Assembly (NCBI GenBank): GCA_018105865.1 | Contig: CM030832.1 | Location: 27,420,586-27,484,585 of the forward strand | Source of the DNA: Metaphire vulgaris | Taxonomy: Eukaryota > Annelida > Clitellata > Crassiclitellata > Megascolecidae | Reading direction: 5' to 3' | Length of the DNA: 64,000 nucleotides | In this document: positions 54,167 to 64,000 of the stretch, piece after piece | Position numbering within the stretch: the first letter of the stretch is position 1 | Layout: the number at the start of each line of letters is the position of its first letter | The notes under the pieces: model-generated | Databases searched by the model: none | What the model was told of the DNA's origin: nothing | Seen by the model: the letters and a program-made list of their open reading frames with translations, nothing else | Position numbers and translations under genes: made by a program

Positions 54167-57053
54167 TGTCATCTTCATATCTGAAGGTTGACGGTCATGA
54201 GTTGTTTCCACTTCGTTCTGTCTTCAGCAATCGTTTTTAGTCTTCCGTAGTTCTTTTCCTGTATGTGTTCCTTAACGTCGTCCAGCCAGTCTCTTCTAGG
54301 TCTTCCTCTGGCCCTGTTTCCCTCATATCTGCCCTCTAATAGGACTTTTGCTTGTTCTGTGCTTGAACCCCGCATTATGTGTCCAGCATACTGTGTTTTC
54401 CTGTTTATAATTTAAATAATTAATTTATTAAATAACACACATATTAAATAAAACAAATAAAACAAAAATAGAACAAATAAAAAAAATAGTATAAAAATAA
54501 CAAATAGTATAAAAATAGTATAAACCTCTTAATTAGCCTAATTAAATAATAATAGAAATTGTGTACACACCATAAACCATTAACTGATTCAACATTCTGC
54601 CAGCAACTTTTATGTTTCATAAAAGCTTGTTGTATAATCATAATTCAAAGTAAAACTGAATTATTAAATCCATCTGATACATCAGAACAGATGCGATACT
54701 CAGTAACTATAAAAGTCACATATTCAGGTCCAGTCATGGACTGATCTGAATAATTCTTCCATACTTGAGCTGGCTTCAATTTGGATTCAATGCAATAGTG
54801 ATGACCGTTTGGGCACCACAGAAGTTAACCTTTTAAAGGGGGAATTAAATTTTTAAAGTCATCCCGCGACGGGGGAATTAATTTTTGGAAAAGGCGTTCG
54901 TATGAAAACGTGAACATATACGTTATAAACTTACTATATTTCAGGCTATATAGAAGCTAGAAAGATGCGGTTTGCACCGTTGTTGAGCATTTTTATTGCT
55001 CTTTCTATCCATCCATGCCAAAAGAAAAAAGTTGGGGGTAGGGACCACTCTACACCCCAAAATCGGACCCCTCCCCAACATTTTGTTCAAATTTTGATCA
55101 AAGGTCAATAGCAAAACGTCTTCAGCGGTAAACCCCCAAATGTGAGCGATAGAGTTCTAGAGGAGTGCAATTGGAACAGAATGGTGCAAAAATTTTGAAG
55201 ATCGGACCATATTTGGGGTAATTATGGAGTTTCATACCCAAGTACCAATTGCTTGCTGAAATGACAATTCGCTGAATGGATTTTCAATGTGAAAACCGAA
55301 CAACTCGGTATATTTCAGGCTATATAGAAGCTAGAAAGACGCGGTTTGCACCATTGTTGAGCATTTTTATTGGTCTTTCGAACCATCCGTGCAAAAAAAA
55401 AATTTGGGGGGTAGGGTCCACTCTACACCCCAAAATCGGACCATCTCCGACAAAAAATTTTCAAAGCTCAATAAAAAAAATTTTCAGCAGTGACCCCCAA
55501 CTGTGAGCGGGAAAGTTGTTGGGAGGTGTAATTGGAACAGAATAGTGCAAAAATTTTGAAGATCGGACCATATTTGGCATAATTATGGCCATTCTAGCCT
55601 CCGGCTGAAGATTTTTCCTATACATTTTCCAGCCTTGACTACAGTCAATATCCCTTGCATATATAGTCAGCATTATCTGCTGCCGCCTATCGAATGGATG
55701 TGAGCTAACTCGGTTGCCGCGTTGGAATTTTGAAAATTGTGCAGGTCCGCAGTACACAGTCGCTTATATAGCGCGCCGTTTATAGACGGCTAACCCAGTT
55801 TGGTCATAGTTTTCCGCCGCCGTCTTTAAACGGCTAACCCTTGCAAAAGGTTAAATGATTGAACCTTGTCTAATGTTGACAAATCTTCATTTTAGCCAAG
55901 AAAATTATTTTTCTACAGCTGCTTGGTTCTAGCATATGTATCACTCACCCGTCGGAACTTGAATTCGTACTCTCTGATTGGTCGACCACCCGTGACCGGA
56001 TGGTCCCACGTCACCTGATATTCATACTGACGGCTGCTCATAAAGGGCGAATTTATTACCAACTTTGAAGGAGGTCCTAAGATTTTCAAAAAGTATTATA
56101 AACCAATCAATCTCATTTTATGATAGAAGGTGAATAAAATGAAGATAGAAATTCATATTAGAATGGTCTAAATTTGAGAAATTAAAGATAAAAAAGAAAA
56201 AGAAAATCATTCCAACTGCTGTTAAAGGTCGCATACAAAACCACAGTTTGCAGATAAGAAAATTCTTCTGGTCATTTGAAAATCAAGCAATTGCTGAACT
56301 AGAAACTACATTTATATCAACAGATTATCTCATCATTTTAATGAAAGAACCCCAAACAAGAGTAACTTACTGACATTTTCGGTGACGACAGTAATGGAGT
56401 AAGGCTCTCCGAGGCCAACCTCGTTTTTTGCCCTGACCCTCATAATGAAGGTCGTGCTTGCACGTAGCTTATCAACAAAAATTCTGTCATCTAAATCATA
56501 CATAATTTTAAAATGATTATTCATATCAGAACCAATACATGAATAGACAAAATGACCATTGTCATAATATAAGAGTATAACAAGTCAAGCAATATGATTT
56601 CTATTCTTGCACTTGAATTGTATGGCACATCATTATAGATGACACATTGAATGACATCTCAGATTCCACTACATGTGAAAAAGTGACATGGCCAAAGTCA
56701 AAATGAATGATGAAACCCAAAATCACCTCCCAACAACTGAAACTCACAACCACTCATAACCAATGTCAAGGATCCTGATTACGCTTGGAGAAAAATAGAA
56801 ATATTCATAATTACAATGCAATTTCAATTTGCTGAGAAGTTACTACAAAGAAAATATGAAAATCTCAGAATCAGAAGACTTCACACTGCAAAATACCACC
56901 TACCAGTATAAAAGTCAAGTATCTTCTCCTCGTATTCAACTCTGTACTGTATAACTTCAACCCCTCCATTGTCAATGGGGAGCATGACATGGAACAAGAC
57001 CGTATCAGAGGTAACTTCAATTATGGTCACATTAGATGGGGGCCCAGGAATCA
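53826..57053 (-). CDS. Two FN3 domains of the NCAM-like protein (exons 12-15)
   Basis: FN3-1 is exons 12-13 (VIQYRVEYEE, FIMRVRAKNEVGLGEPYSI); FN3-2 is exons 14-15 (YQVTWDHPVTGGRPIREYEF, YELEARARNDLGWSPQ). The Tyr corner and the Trp of each domain are mostly present, though FN3-1 has Phe in place of the first Trp (VLFHV). Confidence 0.88.
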
Positions 57054-60000
57054 CTGAAACCACACATGCACGCACACACACATACATACAAGGGCTAATC
57101 ATTCAAATTAGAACAATCATAACAGAAGCATAATAAAGAATCAGCAATCTATCACAATTAAACAATTCATTTAAACAAATCAACTCCTTGAAAAAAATAC
57201 AAATTTTAGAAACTGATTCATAAAATCGTCTGTGTTTCACCACATCATTCTGCTGCAATACCATACAACACCAATTACATGAAAGCATAACTTGTAAACT
57301 AGTTGAGTAATTAATACAAAGGTTCTTACATGCTCTGTGCAAATCAATCTTGAAATCCGACTGTCCCATTTGGTTTCTCACTCTGCAGGTGTAATTTCCA
57401 TAAATCCACATCTGATCAGCCTCTCTCACACGTACCTGTCATATAAAAACCATCAACCAATCAGCTAACAGGAAATTCAGCACAGCATAAACCGACAACT
57501 ACAGCCAGCACAGCATAAAACAACAACTACAGCAAAACTCACATAAGAGCACGTAACCCGAAATAAAGCAAAGCTTCTGATTCATTTGAGCGCATTATCA
57601 AACAGCAGAGTTTAAATTATCAATTCTTATCGACCCAATCACAGCAAAAACATCAGCTGCAAATATCAGTTATATTTCCAATCTACCTAACGCCTTGACA
57701 TTAAACAGTCACCTGTAGATTACTGTTCTTTCCCAGGTTGTAGACGCGAAATGTTTCATTGTCGAACAATGGGTATTCGTAGCGGATCCACTCGATGACG
57801 GGCATCGGCTCGGCCAATGAGAAGCACGTCATGTTACGCAATTTCCCTGGCCAAATATAGATGCGCTGAATGTGGTCGACTGGAAATCGAGGCTTGACTG
57901 GATAATTTAGAAGACAAAATCCAGAAAACCTTCAATATCATTGTGGTTTACATAAAAGATGTGCCTTAGCACATGACCACAGGTCTAACATTATCATCAA
58001 TAAAAAGAAATACCACTAACCTCTAACTCTCAATTGACCAATGACAACTATAAAGAGAAATTTCTAAATTATTACTAAACAACAACACTGACATAGCAAC
58101 CCAACCACAGCCAACATGTAATAAATATAGCCCCAGGGCCCATACTTCATCATACTGGTCACTAGAACTCATTGATTGCTTTTCTAGAACCTGTGTTTAG
58201 CCAGGACAACGTACAAAAGCTACCATTGCAACAGCCACTCTCTGCTGCATAAAGAAAGTCCTTCAGTGAGTTAACTCATTAACAGTGAGCATAACACCAA
58301 ATCATTTTACTCAGGAAGTTAAACAGCAAAGGGTTAATAAGTAAGTAGCAAGGCCAAGAGGCCATAATTACTCAGTCAAGACTCACAATTAACCGTTATT
58401 GTTCCATTTCTTTCGTGAAATCCGGCGATGTTTGAGCTTCTGCAAGTATAGTTTGACATATCCTCAGGAACAAGATTTCTTACGAGCAGCTGCAGTTCCC
58501 CATTATTTGGATTAGACATCGTGATTCTCCCTCCTTCCTACAACAGAGAAATAAGGCTTCCATAAAATAAACAGCATAGAGATCTTCACAACAAGTAAGA
58601 ATAATGGTGTGCGCATGGTACATCAACTGACATTGTCACCCATCGTGTAGTTGTCAGGGTTGCCGGCTTTCTGAAACCACATGTCGGGCGCAGGGTCTCC
58701 ATACGATTGACACAACAACGTTGTCGCATGATTCTCACTCTGCGTCATGTTCTTGAGGTCAAAAATGGTCGGAGGAACTGAAGGAAAAGTTAAGAATAAA
58801 AGACACATTCAGTAAATAAGCAATCTACAATCTTAAAATATTGTCAACAAATAGCAACACATTTTCAGCACAGAAAATGTGCTATAGAAATATAGAAATC
58901 ATTGTCTTGAGAAGAAATGCAAAAGGTATTGAATGATAGATATCGAAAACAGCCATCTGCGTGAGGAGTTGGTGTGATGTAGAACACCATTTTGATTTTA
59001 AGCACTCAAAGAAATTAAACAGACTGCACTTTTTCATATCAGAGATAGAATGATATTAAAGTGAGACTGACTGACTATAGTAGTGTTGGAAATAGTTTTC
59101 AAGTGAAAAATGGTTTAAAACAAGGGAGAGATACTTTGCACAGTCAGCGCGATCTCGCCAAAGTCTTCGCCAACATTGTTGGAGGCATTGCAGAGGTATT
59201 TGCCTTCATCTTCCTTGTGCAGCGGCCGAAAGTGTATCGTTCCCGAATCTACGTCCACATACCTCCGATCTGTTGAATGAAGTGGGTTATGGCTTCCATC
59301 CTAAATTGCAAAATTACACAGATGAAAATTTATCATAAGAAAACGTGATCAAACCACTGAGACCACCGGTTAATGCCGTAAGAAACACAAACACATTCTG
59401 GGCATCAGCAAACAACTAATAAAATCAAAGAGTCGAAACAGTTCAGTGGCAATTTTCAAAGAATGCGCAGTGATTATTACACAAAGTACAAAATTAAGCA
59501 AATATCGATTATCACTACGTAACACAAAAACCAAATCTAAGACCAAGTCACTCAAATGCCAATTGATCTTAATATGTCACTTTCAAGGAATGACCTGACC
59601 TTTCTTGGAATGGACCTAGAGTAACATTGGTCAATGCTTCTGTACATTAAACCAATGATGATGATTATTATTATTAGTAGTAGTATTATTGTGACCTATG
59701 CAGACCTTTGTAAATTCGTATTTAGGAGCTGGAAGACCATCAGCCTGACATGTGATTGCCATTTCATGACTTTGGATGCCAGTGAAAGACACCGATCTGC
59801 TCACCATTACTGGAGGAACTAAATCCAAGCAATTTATATCACATAGGCACATGATACAATGTAAATATATCTATTTATATAGCACCCGATCCATAATGCA
59901 AGGATTTTTTAGCCAAAACTGAATTAAATATATTTAAAATAATATTGCAACACTCAAACAAAGATTTAGGATTATGTTAAATTAGTACAAATAAAGATAC

Positions 60001-63000
60001 AACTAGAAAGATTCTCGCTTCGCTCGCGCTCGCTTCGCTCACAGTGCAGGATAATACTAAAACCCAATCATTGAATTCATGCTGCTGAACAACGTTTCAA
60101 TGATGTACATACGCCACGTAGCCAAGCTCTGATGCTGCAATGTATGCGCCCTTCGTGGCGTTCGCTCGGCAAGGCCGTTCGCTCCATTCTGGAGGCGTGG
60201 CGTTAAGTAAAGGCTCGCGTGGCGTTCGCTCCGGCGTGGCGTTACGCTCCGGCGTGGCGTTAAGCTCCCGTGGCCGTTCAGAACTCCGCGTGGCGTTCGC
60301 TCGGCGTGGCGTTAACGCTCGGCGTGGCGTTATAGCTCAGCGTGGCGTTAAAAGAATCGGCGTGGCGTTAATGCTCCGCGTGGCCGTTAATCGCTCCTTC
60401 ATTGCGTGGCGTTACCTCAGCGTGGCGTTAGAGCTCGGCGTGGCGTTAAGCTCCAGGCGTGGCGTTAAATTTCCGGCGTGGCGTTAGAATGTCCGGCGTG
60501 GCGTTAAAAATGCTCAGGCGTGGTTCCACAAATATGTTCGCTCCATTGGCGTTAAGCTCCAGCGTGGCGTTCGCTCCGGCGTGGCCGTTCGCTCGCGTCG
60601 CCGTTAAACTCGGCGTCGCCGTTAAAATCCCAAGGCCGTTAAGCTTCGTCGCGCCGTTAGCTCGCGTCGCGTTACGCTCAGAACGCCGTTATGCCCAGCC
60701 CTAAAGTTCCAGAAATCAAAACCAATCAGAACGCTCACCCAGCCAACCAATCAGAACGCTCACACAGCCAACCAATCAGAACGCTTGAAGGTAACAGAGA
60801 GACATACAGAGCAAGGATCTTAATATTATAGATGGTAGTTGCTAAAGTGCAAAAGAATTCTAGAAAATGTTAATAGCAAGTGAATGCATACTGTGCACAA
60901 TCACGTTAATCTCCTTCTCATTGTAGCGGCCTTCGGTGTCCACCTCAGCCCGACAATAGTAGAGGCCATCATCATCTTTTGTTATGTTCTTAATCCACAG
61001 GCCAGTTACATCCTGTGCAAATCTCCCATCTGAAAAAACCATTAGAATGTAGATTTTATATAACGCAATGCTGGAAAAAATGTCTCCATATAAATGAGTT
61101 CCACAAATATGTGTTGCCCCCATTCTACTTTTAAGATAAATCTTTGAACTCACTGTTCTGAATGCGATGGCCCCGATACCTCCACGACACCGTTGGAACC
61201 GGTGCGCCGCTCACCCGACAGTGTATCAGGGCCGTCGACCCAAGCGTTGGATGCTGCGGGGATGGAGCGTTGTCAAAAGTGATGTCCTCTAAAAATCAAA
61301 ACGAAAAAATCACACAAATGTCCATAAAGTTAAGCAAACACTCATGCAAAATTAGATTCATAGCAGTACATAAGTTAGAATGTGATTGAAAAGACCATTT
61401 TGCTTACTATAGATGAACAGTGATACTCGCTGAGTCTGTACGTTGCCTTCAATTTCGCCACTGCAAGTATAAGTCCCAGCATGATCGTTTCTTATATTGA
61501 GCAGATAAAGTTTCTTTGTTGGTGAATTTTCTTCCTGTTCCACATAAACCGTTCTACACAGACAGAAAGAAAATAAGAAGCCTTAGATGCAACAAGCAAA
61601 CAACAAAATGGGGGACATTTTACACTGAAAATGGTAGATTGGTAATCTTGTTAAAATTATTCCTACCCAATTAATTAGTTGACAGTGTTGGTAACGAGGC
61701 AGAAAGAGATCTCGAATAACGAAATTCCTTGATCAAGCTTAAATTTTTACTGCCTAATAACAAATATCCTGATAATTTCACTTAGAAGACATCAATGAAT
61801 TTAATATTCCAAAAGAAACTATTATGGCACTAAAACAAGTTCATGATTGATTGATTAACTGATCTTATGTATGAATCTCAATGCATTATTATACTGTGCT
61901 AAAAGAAAGTTCATTATTACTTATTCAACATAAATTCATCAAAAACAATGGAACCAGTTGTCTTTACCTAGCTTATGTCTACAAACTTTGTTTTCTAAAT
62001 TCAATTATCTCATTTCTGATAATATAATAATAAATGACCAAATTATCCACCAAACATCATCTTCTAAATTTTTGGGCGTTATTTTAGATCAAAAATTAAG
62101 CTGGAAAGATCATGTAGGCCACTTGGCAAATAAAATATCTAAGAATCTGAATATAATAAGGCACATAAAGAATTACTTAGAGCCGCATTTCAAAGGTGTT
62201 TACTGCTTCTCTTTTGTTTAACCTCTATTTTACATTAATTCACTCTAACTTAACTTAGGTAAATATTATTTGGGGAAATAATTATATGACTATTATAGAT
62301 AAAATCCAAATATTACAGAACAAAGCGGTAAGATTAGTATTTAAAGGATGTACATATATGGATACAAATAATCTATTTAAAAAATTTAAAATTCTTAAAA
62401 TGGTAAATATTTTCAAATATCAAGCTTCTATCTTTATATTTAAATATATTCACAATCTTTTACCCACTATTTACTACATCATTAAATTTCTTGATTTGCA
62501 TAAGAATAGCTCTATCAGTATACTTAGAAATAACATAAACCTATATATCCCTTATGCTCACACCAACACTAGACTATTCACGATAAAATACTCAGGACCC
62601 AGAACTTGGAATTCTCTTCCCACTAATTTAAAATCGATTATGACCTTATCTCATTTTAAGATAAATCTTAAAAAATTTCTTCTACAAAACCAATCTGTAA
62701 TTGAGTAGTATCAATTTGTTATTTAATAAGTATCAGCTACCTGTCTTTACTCAAGTATTCCAACAGTTTAAGCTAATTTATTTACCTCATTTAGCCAATT
62801 ATTATTAATCTTTATTGATCATTTAGGTAACTCCACCTTTCTGTTAAAATCTTGTCCTCACTTGCTAGTATTTAGTTTAATTATACTCATTCTTTCTAGG
62901 ATTACCACCTTTCGGGATCTATGATTCCTTAGGTAATCCTTATTTTCACATACAGTGCCACTAAGAAATTATTTATGCAATTGTTGCTCCTTTTCATTTT

Positions 63001-63901
63001 ATTTCTTATTTTTTTGGTACTTAGTATAAGTTAGTTAAAGTTAAATTTTCTAAAGTTTGCATTAAATATACTAGGTATGTATCCTGACATATTTCTATTT
63101 GTATCATTTGTGTATGTATTGTGAAAATAAAAGACCATTTGAATTTGAATTGCTATAGACAATACGCCATTTACCGATCAGATGCCACATTCTCTAGTAT
63201 TTCTCTTTGATAGGGATCAAACCATCGCAAGGTAATGTCGACATGCTGTGGACTAATTCCAATCACCTCACATCTCAGTGTTATGCTGTGACCCAATGCC
63301 CGCACAACAGAGTCACCAAGAGGTAGAATTCTCAGTTCAGGAGAAGCTGCTACAAGCAAGCAAAAGAGTAAAATGTAAGATATAATTTAAAAAACAAGGT
63401 TCTTTAAAAAAGTGAAAACTTCTTTGGTTTTACTGCTCACAATAATTTTTCCACCTTCAATATTGGCTTAGGTTTGCATGAAATCGTGTTTTAGTTGCCC
63501 TTATTATATCAATACTGCTTCACGCGTCTAGAACTTTAGTTCTGAAGAAGATACATTAAACTATTCAGAAAGAAATATCATAACGATACAAAACATCAAG
63601 ATCCTCAAAAAGGCGCTATATGAATGTGCCGATAACATCATTATGCAGGCGGATTTCAAAAGGTGTTTACTGTTTCGTGAGTTTTCGAATCAAAAACGCG
63701 ATCATGGGCTGCAGCAGTGATCATTATCACCGGGATGATCATCGCATCCGATGATTAATGCTGAAGTTATGATCGGATCTTTATATACAGTGGAAACAAG
63801 GAAAGAAAGTAAAGATCAATGACGGATTCGATCAGTCACTCACCATCGTTAAATTGAACTATCGAAGAAATAGAAGCGACGAGAATCAGGTAAGACGCCA
63901 T
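53826..63901 (-). CDS. NCAM/fasciclin-II-type adhesion protein: five Ig and two FN3 domains
   Basis: A homophilic-adhesion family acting at the cell surface, for example in axon guidance. Exons: 63901-63844, 63349-63175, 61553-61408, 61288-61154, 61029-60892, 59818-59706, 59300-59135, 58777-58632, 58537-58387, 57897-57713, 57435-57330, 57053-56904, 56490-56371, 56076-55949, 54026-53826; every phase agrees, about 706 codons. Exon 1 is a signal peptide (MASYLILVASISSIVQFND). Each Ig domain spans two exons with both cysteines visible: ITLRCEV/GTYTCSG, ALIHCRV/LYYCRAE, MAITCQA/KYLCNAS, TLLCQSY/NYTCRSS and NMTCFSL/NYTCRVR. Ig3 has Tyr where the core Trp is usual (PAPKYEF). FN3-1 starts GPPSNVTIIEV and FN3-2 GPPSKLVIN, ending ARNDLGWSPQTIHFTS. 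The order Ig5-FN3x2 is that of NCAM and fasciclin II. No membrane segment or GPI signal was found after FN3-2, so the 3' end is unresolved. Orthology to one named member is not claimed. Confidence 0.92.
54089..54405 (-). mobile_element. LINE 3' fragment with (GAT)n tail
   Basis: On the minus strand: YAGHIMRGSSTEQAKVLLEG, RARGRPRRDWLDDVKEHI and RTKWKQLMTVNLQI then a stop, followed within about 10 bases by the (GAT)n run at 54165-54090. It is the same type of ORF2 tail as at 33620 and 25860. It lies in intron 14 of the Ig/FN3 gene. Confidence 0.8.
54829..55850. mobile_element. TTAA-flanked non-autonomous element (1022 bp)
   Basis: TTAA lies at 54825-54828 and 55851-55854. The termini read CCTTTTAAAGGGGG and, in reverse complement of the right end, CCTTTTGCAAGGGT. 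TTAA plus a C-rich tip points to the piggyBac superfamily. Most of the interior is a diverged direct repeat of about 360 bp (about 54945-55225 and 55305-55585; shared CTATATAGAAGCTAGAAAGA). No transposase. It lies in intron 14 of the Ig/FN3 gene. Confidence 0.65.
57330..63349 (-). CDS. Five Ig domains of the NCAM-like protein (exons 2-11)
   Basis: Residues about 20-506. Ig1 is exons 2-3, Ig2 exons 4-5, Ig3 exons 6-7, Ig4 exons 8-9, Ig5 exons 10-11. Most domains start at phase 1 junctions, the usual pattern for shuffled extracellular modules. Possible N-glycosylation sites include NMT, NYT, NAS, NET and NGT. Confidence 0.9.
60135..60712. repeat. Variable 17-bp GC-rich tandem array
   Basis: About 30 copies of a unit close to GGCGTGGCGTTAAGCTCC. 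Spacing varies, and drift towards GGCGTCGCCGTTAA appears at the right end. The constant core is CGTGGCGTT. The long plus-strand open frames through it (60140-60704) are only translations of the repeat. Confidence 0.9.
60720..60792. repeat. 25-bp tandem repeat with CCAATCAGAACGCT
   Basis: Three copies, two with the linker CAC(C/A)CAGCCAA. They lie between the GC-rich array and the Helitron-like terminus. Confidence 0.85.
61900..63151 (+). mobile_element. 5'-truncated LINE (CR1/Jockey-like) in Ig/FN3 intron 2
   Basis: The plus strand encodes the end of ORF2: KFLGVILDQKLSWKDHVGHL, ISKNLNIIRHIKNYL, then, after a frameshift near 62220, VNIIWGNNYMTIIDKIQILQ and YSGPRTWNSLPTNLKS, ending TAG at 62708. 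A 440-bp 3' UTR ends in ATTTGAATTTGAATTG, a simple repeat tail used by several LINE groups. The end lies 24 bp from the exon 2 donor (63175). It is opposite to the host gene. Confidence 0.85.
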
Positions 63902-64000
63902 CGTAACGCCTCTTATCAAAGCGGATCTTCGTTCTCTTATCTATTTTATCAAATTATCTTCTCTTTAGATAAGTTTTGCCTTCTGAACTCAACGAGACAA
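63902..64000 (-). other. 5' flank of the Ig/FN3 gene
   Basis: About 100 bp upstream of the start codon. It should be 5' UTR or promoter. No clear TATA or initiator can be assigned. Confidence 0.4.

Larger units (their letters stand above)
60003..60832 (-). mobile_element. Helitron-like non-autonomous element carrying a minisatellite
   Basis: In minus-strand sense it begins TCTATAATATTAAGATCC preceded by A and ends in GAATCTTTCTAG followed by T. This fits the Helitron rule: TC start, CTRR end, insertion between A and T, no target duplication. Just before the end is a GCGAGCGAAGCGAGCGCGAG stretch, but I cannot fold it into the usual clean 3' hairpin, so the class is tentative. Inside are three tandem units with CCAATCAGAACGCTC and the GC-rich array at 60135-60712. 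It sits 59 bp from exon 5 of the Ig/FN3 gene. Confidence 0.5.

Noticed and set aside
60140..60704. Two overlapping plus-strand open frames of 115 and 81 codons rich in Val, Ala, Arg and Ser
   Set aside because: They are translations of the 17-bp CGTGGCGTT array. The repeat unit has no stop in these frames, so openness is not evidence of coding.

Overview
The window is nuclear DNA of an intron-rich invertebrate animal (a metazoan). Four protein genes can be read, all on the minus strand. Short exons of about 60-250 bp are separated by GT-AG introns packed with microsatellites, LINE fragments and small DNA transposons. The genes support an animal; I cannot name the phylum. Coding exons were rebuilt by eye from reading-frame continuity, splice-site consensus and known domain order. 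In ROCK, POFUT1 and the Ig/FN3 gene every internal junction listed is phase-consistent.

Layout. 1-3.1 kb: non-coding, with a 737-bp hAT MITE and two nested hAT-like MITEs. 3.1-5.0 kb: a GC-rich, intron-poor lengsin-type (class I) glutamine synthetase gene with one apparent frameshift near its 3' end. 5.2-16.6 kb: no host gene, but a transposon-rich tract. It contains several hAT MITEs with clear 8-bp duplications and, at 11.77-16.19 kb, a nest in which a 2.6-kb piggyBac element sits inside one hAT-type element that sits inside another. 19.5-41.4 kb: a complete 33-exon Rho-associated kinase (ROCK) gene of about 1324 codons, with LINE copies, a SINE-like unit and a hAT MITE in its introns. 41.5-44.0 kb: a LINE split by a 1.06-kb hAT element. 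45.3-49.4 kb: a complete 8-exon protein O-fucosyltransferase 1 gene (POFUT1, 384 codons). 49.4-53.5 kb: intergenic, possibly 3' sequence of the next gene. 53.5-63.9 kb: an NCAM/fasciclin-II-type adhesion gene with a signal peptide, five Ig domains and two fibronectin III domains. Its introns hold a 1-kb TTAA-flanked element, a Helitron-like element carrying a minisatellite, and LINE fragments.

The genes do not form a pathway. ROCK acts on actomyosin below Rho, POFUT1 fucosylates EGF repeats (for example in Notch) in the ER, and the Ig/FN3 protein is a cell-surface or secreted adhesion molecule. Their shared orientation may be a conserved neighbourhood but is no evidence of joint function.

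The most striking structural points are: the transposon nest; a hAT MITE whose target duplication contains the POFUT1 exon 1 splice donor; a GC-AG intron in ROCK supported by phase and homology; a Helitron-like unit filled with a 17-bp GC-rich array; a short motif shared by several otherwise different MITEs; and the recurrent coupling of LINE 3' ends to trinucleotide microsatellites.
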